Below are positions 10,776 through 20,194 of a stretch of 64,000 nucleotides of DNA, piece by piece. The position numbers were made by a program, and so were the translations under genes. The first letter of the stretch is position 1. Every line of letters starts with the position of its first letter. Source of the DNA: Loktanella sp. D2R18 (lineage in GTDB: Bacteria > Pseudomonadota > Alphaproteobacteria > Rhodobacterales > Rhodobacteraceae); contig NZ_QOCG01000009.1 in assembly GCF_003318235.1 (NCBI RefSeq), positions 186,001-250,000 on the forward strand, given 5' to 3'. Below the pieces are notes generated by a model. That model searched no databases and had not been told where the DNA came from. It was given only the letters and a program-made list of their open reading frames with translations.

Positions 10776-10799
10776 CCCCGCGGCACAATTGAATTTGGT

Positions 10800-10828
10800 A
10801 AAGGGCACCCGATGGGGTGCCCTTTTTC
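10800..10828 (+). terminator. Rho-independent terminator after bactofilin gene
   Basis: AAAGGGCACCC and GGGTGCCCTTT form an 11-base-pair stem with a GATG loop, followed by a short T run. It ends the M23-bactofilin transcript. Confidence 0.85.
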
Positions 10829-10921
10829 GTTGTGCGTCAAAATGTTCTGCGCGCTTACCCATCCTGCCTACCAAGTAAATGCCGTAATTTTGACGGAATT
10901 CGGACACTTATTCCAGAGCAT

Positions 10922-10961
10922 GATATTTTATTGATTCACCAGTCAATCAAAATAAAATATC
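10922..10961. repeat. AT-rich inverted repeat upstream of LysM/solute-binding gene
   Basis: GATATTTTAT at 10922-10931 mirrors ATAAAATATC at 10952-10961, and the arms continue inward through TGATT and AATCA, with a two-base bulge. It lies 18 bases before the TTG start at 10980, in the promoter or leader. It could be an operator or a leader hairpin; the binding factor is not known. Confidence 0.5.
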
Positions 10962-10979
10962 GCAAAATGGAGTAACCTT

Positions 10980-12071
10980 TTGACCTTATTCGCGCCTTCC
11001 CTACGCAGCCTTTGTTTTGGCATCACATCTGTAGGCCTCACGCTATCCGCACAATCTGCCACGGCCCAAAGCATCACCTGCGGTGAAAACTATACGATCG
11101 CTGCGGGCGACTCTCTGTCGGGTATTGCCGCTGATGTATATGGATCAGCCTCGGCATTTCAGCTAATTTACAGTGCCAACGTCGATACCATCGGCCCGAA
11201 CCCCGGCCTCATTTCGCGTGGGCAAGTGATCTTTATCCCCTGCCGCGATGGCACCACTACGTCACAAGCCGACGATACGCTCATTCGCAAAATCACGACC
11301 ACAGAGCAACTTGACGGCCCCACCGATGTTGCCGTGCGCGTCGTTACGGCCACCGATTGGGCGCCGTATTTTGATGAAAGCCAAGCGCAAGGCGGCATGG
11401 TGACGGAACTGACAAACGTCGCACTGGCGTCAGCTACAGGGAGCCCCGCATATAAAATTGACTTTATCAATGATTGGGGGTCTCATCTGCAACCGCTTTT
11501 GACCGATCACGCTTACGACTTTGCGACGGCATGGTACGAGCCACCATGCGAATTGATCGACCAGCTTGGCGATGATGCCAAATTCCGTTGTAACAACTTC
11601 GAATGGTCCGATCCCATGTTCGAAATTCTGCTTGGATACTTTGGTCGCGCGGGAGAGCCGCTGCCAGCAACCCACGCAGAGCTGGTCGGCAAAAGCATCT
11701 GCCGACCAGATGGGTACGAAACATTCGTTCTCGAAGAAGATGGGCTTGTGGAACCTGCAATTTCGTTTGGCCAAGAAGGGCTGATCACCGGCTGTATGGC
11801 CGGGTTGCTCGACGGCACATATGATGTCGTTGTTATCGCTGTAGACCCGGGTCAAGGCGCGGTCTTGGAACTTGGTGCCCAAGATGACATCATGCTGAAC
11901 GAACAACTGACCAAAGCCCTGAACCTTAGCCCCGTCATTGCGAAATCGAACCCAAATCGCGAAGAGCTGCTGGAAATGATGAACAGCGGTATCGCTGCCA
12001 TAAAATCAGACGGTCAATGGTTTGAAATCGTGAACCGGCACCTGACGGCGCACCGCGCACAAACGCAGTAA
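10980..12071 (+). CDS. LysM domain fused to a family 3-like solute-binding protein
   Basis: A 363-residue secreted protein. A signal peptide (about residues 1-30, ending ATAQS) is followed by a LysM module (about 33-92: YTIAAGDSLSGIAADVYG, with NPGLISRGQVIFIP) that would bind peptidoglycan, then a domain of about 230 residues that resembles periplasmic family 3 solute-binding proteins (VVTATDWAPYFDESQAQGG, YDFATAWY). Six cysteines lie in the mature part, enough for three disulfides. There is no permease nearby. The TTG start has GGAG seven bases upstream. It may tether a ligand sensor to the wall; the ligand is unknown. Confidence 0.8.
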   Translation: MTLFAPSLRSLCFGITSVGLTLSAQSATAQSITCGENYTIAAGDSLSGIAADVYGSASAFQLIYSANVDTIGPNPGLISRGQVIFIPCRDGTTTSQADDTLIRKITTTEQLDGPTDVAVRVVTATDWAPYFDESQAQGGMVTELTNVALASATGSPAYKIDFINDWGSHLQPLLTDHAYDFATAWYEPPCELIDQLGDDAKFRCNNFEWSDPMFEILLGYFGRAGEPLPATHAELVGKSICRPDGYETFVLEEDGLVEPAISFGQEGLITGCMAGLLDGTYDVVVIAVDPGQGAVLELGAQDDIMLNEQLTKALNLSPVIAKSNPNREELLEMMNSGIAAIKSDGQWFEIVNRHLTAHRAQTQ

Positions 12072-12090
12072 TTTGCGCAGTAAAAACGAC

Positions 12091-12119
12091 CAAAAGGGGC
12101 GTCAGTGGCGCCCCTTTTG
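12091..12119. terminator. Bidirectional terminator
   Basis: CAAAAGGGGCG at 12091-12101 pairs with CGCCCCTTTTG at 12109-12119 around a 7-base loop. A and T runs on both sides let it serve both the LysM gene and the convergent DUF2189 gene. Confidence 0.85.
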
Positions 12120-12129
12120 CCTATTCGGA

Positions 12130-12882
12130 TCACATAATTGCGCGACGATATAAATGCCATGTCGCATGCCCCAAGACCGGCAGCACCACCATCAAGCCTA
12201 AAAACCAAGGGACCAGCGCTGCGAGTGACATGACCGCAATCGTTACGGCCCAAGCGATCATCACCATCGGATTACGTTTGACGACCTGCAGGCTCAATAG
12301 CATCGCTGTGACAAAATCCACCTCGCGATCCAGCACAAGCGGCAGGCTGACAACTGTCAGTGAAAACAACAAAAATGCCAAGATCGCACCGACACCCAAT
12401 TCGACCGCGATCATCATCAACCCATTGGAGGTCAAAAAAACCTCAAAGCTGCCGGTCACATTGGTCATCGTCGATAGCCCCATAAATAACGCGAAAATCA
12501 TATGTGCGAGAAAGGTCCAAAACAAAAAGTAGATCACAATGATCGCCCCAAGCCACGGCAATTGCCGGGTGCGTTCGTGCCAGACAATGCTCAGGATCTC
12601 TGGCCAATTGAGCGGCTTATCTTGCTCCATCCGGCGGCTGACCTCATAAAGGCCCGCAGCGGCAAACGGGGCGACCAGTGGAAAACCAAGCGAAGTTGCC
12701 AGAATCCAACTGACATGCCCTGCCCCCAACCAAATCATCAAGAACCCACCCAGCACATAGACCGCACTAAAGAATAGCCCAAATTGTGGCGCTTTGCGAA
12801 AATCAGCAATGCCTGCACGCAGTATCGCGCGCAAATCTGCCGGCGCTAATGGTTGTACTATCGGCCGTGTCGCCTGCGTCAT
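12130..12882 (-). CDS. DUF2189 integral membrane protein
   Basis: A 250-residue inner membrane protein with about six hydrophobic helices. It fits the DUF2189 family, with DFRKAPQFGLFFSAVYVLGG and PLVAPFAAAGLYEVSRRME near the N-terminus and VVKRNPMVMIAWA toward the end. Family members are often found near respiratory or cytochrome genes but have no proven function. The gene is monocistronic here, ending at a shared terminator and with prfB upstream on the same strand about 70 bases away. Confidence 0.82.
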   Translation of the reverse strand: MTQATRPIVQPLAPADLRAILRAGIADFRKAPQFGLFFSAVYVLGGFLMIWLGAGHVSWILATSLGFPLVAPFAAAGLYEVSRRMEQDKPLNWPEILSIVWHERTRQLPWLGAIIVIYFLFWTFLAHMIFALFMGLSTMTNVTGSFEVFLTSNGLMMIAVELGVGAILAFLLFSLTVVSLPLVLDREVDFVTAMLLSLQVVKRNPMVMIAWAVTIAVMSLAALVPWFLGLMVVLPVLGHATWHLYRRAIM

Positions 12883-12955
12883 GAGAATTCCCCCCTCGCG
12901 GCCAAATGGCCGTTTTCAAAGGATAGAAAGCAAATCCCTGCGCGTCTACGAAAGA

Positions 12956-14080
12956 TTATTCTGCGTTCGCCTCTGCCCGGCTTTTGCCAGAGACGTCCAT
13001 CGCCAACGTGGCCCCCATGAACCCATCAAGATCGCCATCCAATACGCCTTTGGTGTCTGAGGTTTCGAAACTGGTGCGCAGGTCTTTGACCATCTGGTAG
13101 GGTTGCAGCACATAGGACCGGATTTGGTTGCCCCAGCCTGCGTCGCCCGCGTTTTCATGGGCTTCATTGACCAGTGTTGAGCGCTTATCCAATTCCATCT
13201 GATAGAGCCGTGATTTCAGGGCTTTCATCGCGATGTCGCGGTTTTGGTGTTGCGACTTTTCCGAACTGGTCACAACGATCCCCGTTGGAAAGTGGGTGAT
13301 CCGCACCGCAGAATCGGTGGTGTTGACGTGCTGTCCACCAGCTCCTGATGACCGGTAGGTATCCAACCGGATGTCCGATGGGTTCACTTCAATTTCAATA
13401 TTGTCATCTACGACCGGGTACACCTTGACCGATGTAAACGAGGTATGACGCTTGGCCGCGCTATCGAACGGCGAAATCCGTACCAGACGGTGCACGCCGC
13501 TTTCTGATTTCAACCACCCATAGGCGTTATGGCCAGAAATCTTGTAAGATGCCGATTTAATCCCTGCTTCATCGCCCGATTGTTCGGATTGCAGTTCGAC
13601 TTTATAGCCTTTTTTCTCTGCCCAACGCACGTACATGCGCGCCAGCATATTGGCCCAGTCGCAGCTTTCCGTACCGCCTGCGCCCGCGTTGATTTCAAGG
13701 AAGGTGTCGTTCGCGTCGGCCTCGCCGTCCAGCAGAGCCTCAAGTTCCTTCTTCGCGGCCTTGTCACGCAGTGCTGTAATCGCAGCTTCGGCATCGCCCA
13801 CGATTTCAGCGTCGTCTTCCATTTCGCCCATTTCGATTAATTCGACATTGTCCGCCAGCTCTTGCGCGATACTGTCATATGTCGCCATCGCATCCACCAA
13901 CATCTGCCGGTCCCGCATCAGTTTTTGCGCGGCTTCGGGATCATCCCAAAGGGTCGGATCCTCGACACGCGCGTTGAATTCTTCGAGCCGGTGCGGCGCG
14001 GTTTCGCGGTCCATCCGCTGCGCAAGCAGTTCAAGCGATTTTTCGATCGCATCGGCGGAGGTCTGAATTTCTGCGCGCAT
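12956..14080 (-). CDS. prfB: Peptide chain release factor 2
   Basis: Recognises UGA and UAA stop codons and triggers peptide release. The 374-residue protein has the codon-reading tripeptide SPF (RISPFDSAAKRH) and the catalytic GGQ (SSGAGGQHVNT). The frame is continuous at the place where E. coli prfB needs a +1 frameshift (here AQRMDRETAP aligns with the E. coli GYLDYDAKK), so the autoregulatory frameshift is absent. The start chosen is the ATG at 14080 (MRAEIQT), matching relatives; a TTG at 14104 is in frame but less likely. A short gap separates it from the upstream PBP1A gene on the same strand. Confidence 0.96.
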   Translation of the reverse strand: MRAEIQTSADAIEKSLELLAQRMDRETAPHRLEEFNARVEDPTLWDDPEAAQKLMRDRQMLVDAMATYDSIAQELADNVELIEMGEMEDDAEIVGDAEAAITALRDKAAKKELEALLDGEADANDTFLEINAGAGGTESCDWANMLARMYVRWAEKKGYKVELQSEQSGDEAGIKSASYKISGHNAYGWLKSESGVHRLVRISPFDSAAKRHTSFTSVKVYPVVDDNIEIEVNPSDIRLDTYRSSGAGGQHVNTTDSAVRITHFPTGIVVTSSEKSQHQNRDIAMKALKSRLYQMELDKRSTLVNEAHENAGDAGWGNQIRSYVLQPYQMVKDLRTSFETSDTKGVLDGDLDGFMGATLAMDVSGKSRAEANAE

Positions 14081-14155
14081 GAGAGGGCACCTATGTGAGG
14101 TCAATGATTTGTCAAAGGGTCTTACAGCGCGGGTCGCTTGTCGACAAGCAGGTGG

Positions 14156-16675
14156 TCAGTAAAGACCACCTGTCGAAAGCGTCCCGAATGTGGCCTTTGG
14201 CCCAACGGTCGCGGTTTCGCCCGTGGATGTCGTGACCTCGCGCCCTGTCGCTTGCACCTCGTCAAACAACGGGAGATCCCCTGCCATCGCGAACCCACCA
14301 TCGAACATGATCCCAAACAGTGGTTCTTCGCCAGAGCGGAAGCATTCGGCGATCACGTTTTCGCCTGACACGCCATCCGGCAGGCGCGCACCGCTATAGC
14401 GGTCGATATTGATGAACTGGCAGCTTTCGGGGACGTCGAATGCACCGGCACCGTAGACCTCAATCGCTTCGCGCATAAAGCGGTTGAAAACTGGTCCACA
14501 AAACCCTCCGCCCGATGCACCGCGCCCCAAAGACCGCGGCGTGTCATAGCCGATATAGCAGCCTGCAACGATGTTAGACGAGAAACCGATGAACCAAACG
14601 TCTTTGGCGTCATTGGTTGTGCCGGTTTTACCTGCGATTGGCACTGGCAAGTTGATAGCACGACTTGCCGTGCCGCGTTCAACAACACCGCGCATCATGG
14701 AAGTCAGCTGATAGGCGGTGATTTCATTCATCACGCGGTCGCGATTTGTGTCGATTCGTGGGCCGAAACCTTCGGCGATAACCGCATCATTGCAATCGAC
14801 ACACACCCGCTGATCGTGACGGTAGACGGTATTGCCATAGCGGTCTTGCACCCGGTCAACCAAGGTCGGTTCCACCCGTTCGCCACCGTTCGCAAACATC
14901 GCATAGGCTGAAATCATCTTGAACAATGTGGTCTCATCTGCACCCAGTGACGCCGCCAACCCTTGGTTCATGCGGTCGTAAACACCAAAGCGCTCAGCAT
15001 AGGCAGCGACCGTATCCATCCCAATTTCCTGCGCCAGACGAATGGTCATCAGGTTCCGCGACCGTTCAATCCCCGTGCGCAACGGCGTTGGGCCATAAAA
15101 CTGGTTTGATGCGTTTTTAGGGCGCCAGACACCTTGCGGCGTGTTGATGGTGATCGGCGCATCCACAACGATTGTCGCCGGGGAATAGCCGCTATCCAGC
15201 GCCGCCGCATAAACGAACGGTTTAAAGGAAGACCCCGGCTGACGTTGAGCTTGGGTCGCGCGGTTAAACACCGAATCTTGATAGCTAAACCCGCCTTGCA
15301 TCGCGATGACGCGGCCCGTGTTCACGTCCATTGCCATAAAGCCGCCTTGGGCCTCAGGAACCTGACGCAACGACCAACGAATAAATGACCCATCGTTATC
15401 GGCCGTCATGCGCCGCACATGCACAACATCACCAACAGTGTAATTGTCAAAGAAGTTGCCGCGCATCCATTCGATATCGCGGCGCGGCACCACAAACGGT
15501 TCAGCGTCGGTTTCGACGACACCTTCAATGCCGACGCGTAGCTGATTTTCTTCAACCGCCAAGACAACTGCCGGATACCATTGCGACACATAATCAATAT
15601 CGCGCGGTACGGTCAGGTCTGCCAACGCAGCGCGCCACACGTCTTCGGACACCAATTGATCTTCGGGAATTGTCTGTCCGGTACCGCGCCATGCGCCTTG
15701 GTTGCGGTCAAATTCTTCAAGCGCGCGCTGTAACGAATGCGCGGCAGTGACTTGCAGGTCAGCGTCAACTGTCGCCCGAATAGACAAACCGCCCGAGAAA
15801 AATTCATCTTCGCCAAAGTTTTGCGACAGCTGACGGCGAATTTCATCGGTAAAGTAATCGCGCGGTGGCAGGCTTTCTTGATAGCTCGGAAAATCACCGT
15901 TTTGCACAGTGCGCAGCGGATCGTTCAACGCAACGGTCAGTTCTTCTTGGGTCAGATAGCCGTTTTCAAACATTTCGCGCAGAATGAAATTGCGGCGTGC
16001 AATGGCCGCCTCGCGGTTATGCACGGGGTGGTAGCTGTACGGCGCTTTCGGATGCACCGCCAAAAATGCGGCTTCGGCTGGCGACAATTCAGACAGCGGT
16101 TTATTGAAATAAGACCGCGCTGCTGCCGTTACACCAAACGAACGCACGCCGAGATCAATCTCGGTCAAGTATAATTCAAGAATTTGCTCTTTGCTCATCG
16201 CGCCTTCGATTCGCGTGGCCAGAATAATTTCCTTGATCTTACGTTCCAGCGTCGTTGAACCATCCAAAAGGAAGTTCTTCATTACCTGCTGCGTAATCGT
16301 CGACGCACCGCGCACGCTTTCTCCGCGCGACGTCACAGCCTCAACAATCGCCGCCAAAATACCGCGCGGATCATAGCCGGTGTGGGTATAAAAGTTCTTA
16401 TCCTCAGCCGAAATAAACGCCTGTTTCACAATATCGGGGATTTCCGAAGCCGGTGTAAACAACCGCCGTTCAACGGCAAATTCATCAATGATCTCACCTT
16501 CGCCAGAATAAATCCGGCTGATGGTCTTTGGCTGATAGCGCGCAAGCGTTTCATATGTCGGCAGGTCGCGACCGTACATAAAGAACACGCCGCCAAGCGT
16601 CAGCGCCCCCATGATCAAGCCCATGGTCAGCATGGTGAAAATTCCACCAAAGAAAGAGAAAATAAAGCGCAGCAC
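14156..16675 (-). CDS. mrcA: Penicillin-binding protein 1A, bifunctional
   Basis: An 839-residue class A PBP that polymerises and cross-links peptidoglycan. One membrane helix spans about residues 10-34. The glycosyltransferase motifs are complete: EDKNFYTHTG with catalytic E91, GASTITQQ (123-130), RKIKE and KEQILELYLT. A central inserted OB-like region (about 350-430) is typical of PBP1A. The transpeptidase motifs are S482-xx-K485, SRN (539-541) and KTG (683-685). Upstream on the same strand lies the amidase, about 100 bases away, so wall synthesis and cleavage genes are neighbours. Confidence 0.96.
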   Translation of the reverse strand: MLRFIFSFFGGIFTMLTMGLIMGALTLGGVFFMYGRDLPTYETLARYQPKTISRIYSGEGEIIDEFAVERRLFTPASEIPDIVKQAFISAEDKNFYTHTGYDPRGILAAIVEAVTSRGESVRGASTITQQVMKNFLLDGSTTLERKIKEIILATRIEGAMSKEQILELYLTEIDLGVRSFGVTAAARSYFNKPLSELSPAEAAFLAVHPKAPYSYHPVHNREAAIARRNFILREMFENGYLTQEELTVALNDPLRTVQNGDFPSYQESLPPRDYFTDEIRRQLSQNFGEDEFFSGGLSIRATVDADLQVTAAHSLQRALEEFDRNQGAWRGTGQTIPEDQLVSEDVWRAALADLTVPRDIDYVSQWYPAVVLAVEENQLRVGIEGVVETDAEPFVVPRRDIEWMRGNFFDNYTVGDVVHVRRMTADNDGSFIRWSLRQVPEAQGGFMAMDVNTGRVIAMQGGFSYQDSVFNRATQAQRQPGSSFKPFVYAAALDSGYSPATIVVDAPITINTPQGVWRPKNASNQFYGPTPLRTGIERSRNLMTIRLAQEIGMDTVAAYAERFGVYDRMNQGLAASLGADETTLFKMISAYAMFANGGERVEPTLVDRVQDRYGNTVYRHDQRVCVDCNDAVIAEGFGPRIDTNRDRVMNEITAYQLTSMMRGVVERGTASRAINLPVPIAGKTGTTNDAKDVWFIGFSSNIVAGCYIGYDTPRSLGRGASGGGFCGPVFNRFMREAIEVYGAGAFDVPESCQFINIDRYSGARLPDGVSGENVIAECFRSGEEPLFGIMFDGGFAMAGDLPLFDEVQATGREVTTSTGETATVGPKATFGTLSTGGLY

Positions 16676-16773
16676 GGGTGATTATGGTCCTATAGTTTCA
16701 AACGGCCTTATACGCCCCTGTCCCGCGATGGTCAAAAGGCCATATGGGCACCGCGCGGGTATATGATCACGAT

Positions 16774-17910
16774 TTAGCGTGCAAATTGGTTAACGGCAGC
16801 TGCAATAGCCTCCACGATGTCCGCGCGGCTTTCGGCATCCTCAAGCGCTGCGCGGTCTTGCGCGTTAGATAAAAACCCGACCTCGATCAAAACACTTGGA
16901 AAGTCTGCGGCGGATAGCACTGCAAGCTGGCCAAAACGGTGCGGATTGGTATTGACCCGCACCCCGGCATTTTCTATCTGCGCGATCAGCATATCCGCAA
17001 ATTCAACCCCCTCTGGTCCGGTCCGGTCACGCGCTAAATCCATCAAAAGCGTTGCGATTTGATCCCCTTGCGCGTCCAAATCTACGCCTGCCAAAAGATC
17101 ACCGCGCTCATGGCGCGCGATCATGCGACGCGCGGCAAGCGCCCCACCATCACGCGACAAAGTGTATACAGATGCCCCACTTGCGGCATCTTCTTCAAGC
17201 GCATCGGCGTGCAACGAGATGAATAGATCGGCCCCCGCCGCCCGTGCGGAACTGACGCGCGTATAAAGCGGCACAAAGATATCTGCATCACGCGTAAGGC
17301 TGGCCTGCACACCGTCAATTGCGTCCACCGCCGTTGCCACCTCTTGCCCCAATTGCAGCATGAGATCCGCTTCACTCACACCGTCACGCATCGCGCCGGG
17401 ATCAATGCCCCCATGGCCGGGATCAATGACTACAAGGAAATCGCCGGATGTCGCAGGCGGTAAGGCAACGGGCTGTGCAAGGTTCAAGTCACTTGGCGCA
17501 CCTGTGTTGGCCGAAAAACTGCGCGCGTCCGTGCGTTTCAATATTATTGACAGATCAGCGCCCGCATCGGTGGTTTGCATTGCCGCTTGCGTGACCTCAA
17601 GCGGCCCCGCTAAATCCACAACCATTCGCGACCAATCCGGGCCAAGCGCGCCGTAACGTAACGCCGTTGCACGATCACCCGATAGCAAGAGATCAGGCGA
17701 AACATCCGGCCAATCCGTATTTTGAAAGTCTACGACAAGTCTGCGCGGATTATCCAATGTAAACAACCGGTAAGGCGTTACAGCTGAAAGCCCTACGTTA
17801 ATTTCAAGCCGCCACCAACCGTCACCCACCGCTGTACGGTTGGGATCAACAGTCACTTGCGCCGACATTGCTGTGCAAAGACAGCAAAAGAAACAAATCA
17901 GCCGTATCAC
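16774..17910 (-). CDS. N-acetylmuramoyl-L-alanine amidase with AMIN domain
   Basis: Periplasmic zinc amidase that splits the bond between muramic acid and the peptide, acting in daughter cell separation. The 378 residues comprise a signal peptide (about 1-18), an AMIN domain (about 20-125) and an Amidase_3 catalytic domain (about 160-375). The zinc and catalytic residues are seen in DPGHGG (H), SEADLML (E), SLHADA (H) and IEVGFLSN (E). The start is GTG 17910, which overlaps the stop of the upstream aminotransferase (GTGA); a longer frame to 17997 would run into that gene. Confidence 0.93.
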   Translation of the reverse strand: MIRLICFFCCLCTAMSAQVTVDPNRTAVGDGWWRLEINVGLSAVTPYRLFTLDNPRRLVVDFQNTDWPDVSPDLLLSGDRATALRYGALGPDWSRMVVDLAGPLEVTQAAMQTTDAGADLSIILKRTDARSFSANTGAPSDLNLAQPVALPPATSGDFLVVIDPGHGGIDPGAMRDGVSEADLMLQLGQEVATAVDAIDGVQASLTRDADIFVPLYTRVSSARAAGADLFISLHADALEEDAASGASVYTLSRDGGALAARRMIARHERGDLLAGVDLDAQGDQIATLLMDLARDRTGPEGVEFADMLIAQIENAGVRVNTNPHRFGQLAVLSAADFPSVLIEVGFLSNAQDRAALEDAESRADIVEAIAAAVNQFAR

Positions 17911-19052
17911 CTGCGGAAGTCCTGCATGAATTTCGCGATCCGGTCTAAGCCCTCGCGGATGTCTTGCGTATTGCGCGCATAAGAAAACCGCAGCCAATGA
18001 TGCCCACGACCCGCATCAAAATCGAGCCCCGGCGTCACGGCCACCCCCGCCTGGGCCAAAATTTCCGCCGCAAATGTACGGGCGTCATCGGTGTATTCAG
18101 AGACATCCACATATATATAAAACGCCCCATCAGGCGGCGCAAAACGGGTCAACCCGGCCGCGCGCAACCCGTCGATCATCAGGGCGCGGTTAGCGTCGTA
18201 CACGGCCTTGTTCTGTTCCAGCTCGTCTGTGCAATCCATTGCGTGCAATGCCAATCGTTGCGCCGCATGCGGCGCGCAGATAAACATGTTTTGCGCCAGT
18301 CGTTCAACGCGACGCACATGATTTTCGGGGACAACCATCCAACCGACCCGCCAGCCCGTCATCGAAAAATATTTTGAAAACGAATTCACCACATAGGCGT
18401 CATCCGTGACCTGGAGCGATGAAACAGGTGCGATATCATAGTCAATGCCGTGATATATTTCGTCCGAAATAAACGCCGCATCCGCTGCGTTGCAGGCCTC
18501 GGACAAAGCCGCTAGCGCGCCCGCGTCCAGCATTGTGCCTGTCGGGTTCGCAGGGGATGCCACGATCAGCCCGGCCAAATCATATTCCAATACATGCGCG
18601 GGCTGCGGCTGAAACCGTTGATCAAGCGTCGTTGGGATATCAACCGGGGTCAGCCCCACGGCCTTTAGGATTTGGCGGTAGGACGGGTAGCACGGCGTGC
18701 CTAGCCCCACCCGTTCGCCATTATCAAACAGCGCCGAAAACGCGAGCAAAAACGCGCCAGACGCGCCGCTTGTCACGACGACACGCGCGGGGTCCAGATC
18801 AACATCATACCAATCGCCGTAATGGTGCGCGATGCGCGCGCGCAACTCTGGCAGGCCAAGCCCAACCGTATAGCCCAGCGGATCCGCAAGATCAGCGATC
18901 AGTTTTTCGCGGGCTTGCGTCGGCGCGCCCGTGCTGGGTTGGCCGACCTCCATGTGAATAATATGCCGCCCGGCTGCCTCGGCTTGGCGGGCGGCTTCCA
19001 TAACGTCCATGACGATGAATGGATCGACGTCGCCCCGGTTTGAATGTCGCAT
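17907..19052 (-). CDS. Class I/II pyridoxal-phosphate aminotransferase
   Basis: A 381-residue fold-type I aminotransferase. PLP contacts are recognisable: ASPANPTGT, SDEIYHGIDY and the Schiff-base lysine in SFSKYFSMTGWRVGW, plus the C-terminal substrate arginine region (HHWLRFSYA). The family includes aspartate, aromatic and succinyldiaminopimelate transaminases; the substrate cannot be chosen by eye. The ATG at 19052 (MRHSNRGDVDPFIVMD) matches relatives better than an extension to 19106. It overlaps the amidase by four bases and starts divergently from the DsbA-like gene about 110 bases away. Confidence 0.9.
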   Translation of the reverse strand: MRHSNRGDVDPFIVMDVMEAARQAEAAGRHIIHMEVGQPSTGAPTQAREKLIADLADPLGYTVGLGLPELRARIAHHYGDWYDVDLDPARVVVTSGASGAFLLAFSALFDNGERVGLGTPCYPSYRQILKAVGLTPVDIPTTLDQRFQPQPAHVLEYDLAGLIVASPANPTGTMLDAGALAALSEACNAADAAFISDEIYHGIDYDIAPVSSLQVTDDAYVVNSFSKYFSMTGWRVGWMVVPENHVRRVERLAQNMFICAPHAAQRLALHAMDCTDELEQNKAVYDANRALMIDGLRAAGLTRFAPPDGAFYIYVDVSEYTDDARTFAAEILAQAGVAVTPGLDFDAGRGHHWLRFSYARNTQDIREGLDRIAKFMQDFRR

Positions 19053-19164
19053 TTCGCGGCCCCTCTTCTTTGCCCCTATGTGCCTGTCACCGCTATGTGA
19101 GGTCAATGGACCTTGGCATTCCCCGGTAAATATGGTCTGTCACAGGCGAATATTTGTTAACGAG

Positions 19165-19917
19165 ATGATCCAGATGTCCCTGCGCTATGCCCTGCCCTTT
19201 CTTTTCGCCCTGACAAGCCCGTTGGCTGCCCTTGAACTTGAGGCGATGACCGATGCGGAACGCGCTGCGTTTCGTGCCGAGGTGCGGGCCTATTTGCTTG
19301 AAGATCCCGAGGTCTTGCAAGAGGCTATCTCGGTCCTGCAAGAACGCCAGCAACTTGCAGAAGTCGCCAACGATCAGTTGCTTGCAGCAACCTATGCGGA
19401 CAAGTTGTTTAACGATCGCCACTCCTATGTTGGGGGGAACCCGACCGGCGACATCACGATTGTGGAATTCATGGATTACCGTTGCGGCTATTGCAAACGC
19501 GCCTTTCCCGAAATTGAAGCGCTTTTGGCAACGGACGCCAATATCAGGTTTATCGTCAAAGAATATCCGATCTTGGGTGAACAATCGGTTCTCGCGTCCC
19601 GGTTTGCCATCGCGACGCAACTGGTTGCAGGTGATGATGCATATAAATCGGTCCATGACACATTGATGGAATTCAACGGTAACATTACACAGGCCAGCAT
19701 GACGCGGCTTGCAGAAATCCTTGGGCTCGACGCAGAAGCGATCATTGCGCAAATGGATTCAGAAGAAGTCAGTAACGTCATCGCTGCAAACCGCACATTG
19801 GGCGAGCAAATGCAAATCTCGGGCACGCCGACATTTGTTGTCGAAGACCAAATGCTGCGCGGCTATGTACCCGTTGACGTTATGGAAACCATCGTGGCTG
19901 ATTTGCGCGACGAATAG
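19165..19917 (+). CDS. DsbA-family thiol:disulfide oxidoreductase
   Basis: A 250-residue exported protein with a signal peptide (about 1-22, ending LAALE), a short helical region of about 60 residues, and a thioredoxin-fold domain with CGYC (C107 and C110) and the cis-proline loop SGTPTFVV. The N-terminal helical region before the thioredoxin fold is like the Com1/ScsC-type DsbA group, in which it mediates oligomer formation. It probably forms or shuffles disulfides in the periplasm. Two ATGs, 19165 and 19174, are possible; the latter has GAG nine bases upstream. Confidence 0.9.
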   Translation: MIQMSLRYALPFLFALTSPLAALELEAMTDAERAAFRAEVRAYLLEDPEVLQEAISVLQERQQLAEVANDQLLAATYADKLFNDRHSYVGGNPTGDITIVEFMDYRCGYCKRAFPEIEALLATDANIRFIVKEYPILGEQSVLASRFAIATQLVAGDDAYKSVHDTLMEFNGNITQASMTRLAEILGLDAEAIIAQMDSEEVSNVIAANRTLGEQMQISGTPTFVVEDQMLRGYVPVDVMETIVADLRDE

Positions 19918-19921
19918 AAAT

Positions 19922-20152
19922 TCAGTAAAATCTGTGGTGTTTCGCGGATGAAATCAATGCGTGCACCGATCCCATCACAAAGCAATTTTTGGCGGGGCAT
20001 TTGTCATATTTGGTCAGTTGGTCATATAAAACGTTGTTACTCAGACCTAACCCAACGGCCAATGGCTTGAGTATTTCGACTACGACCTTGCCACCTTTGA
20101 TAAAGGTTATTGGTCCGTGCATTGTCAGTTGTTTTTTCGGCAAATGTTTCAT
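19922..20152 (-). CDS. Small ORF, possible remnant of a phage antirepressor N-terminal domain
   Basis: A 76-codon frame in the 277-base gap between convergent dsbA-like and ispG genes. Its middle (MHGPITFIKGGKVVVEILKP followed by LAVGLGLSNNVLYDQL) resembles the N-terminal fold of P22-type antirepressors, where a small domain reads F.G..L....DGK..V..KP....LGL. Whole antirepressors are two to three times longer, so this would be a degraded or stand-alone piece. There is only a weak GAAG ribosome site. Recognition is by pattern only and could be wrong. Confidence 0.35.
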   Translation of the reverse strand: MKHLPKKQLTMHGPITFIKGGKVVVEILKPLAVGLGLSNNVLYDQLTKYDKCPAKNCFVMGSVHALISSAKHHRFY

Positions 20153-20194
20153 CAGCTAACTTCGATAAAACCAGAATTCGTGCAGTAGCCTGTC

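Noticed and set aside
10922-10961. FNR box before the LysM gene
   Set aside because: TTGATT and AATCAA are eight bases apart; FNR sites need TTGAT-N4-ATCAA.
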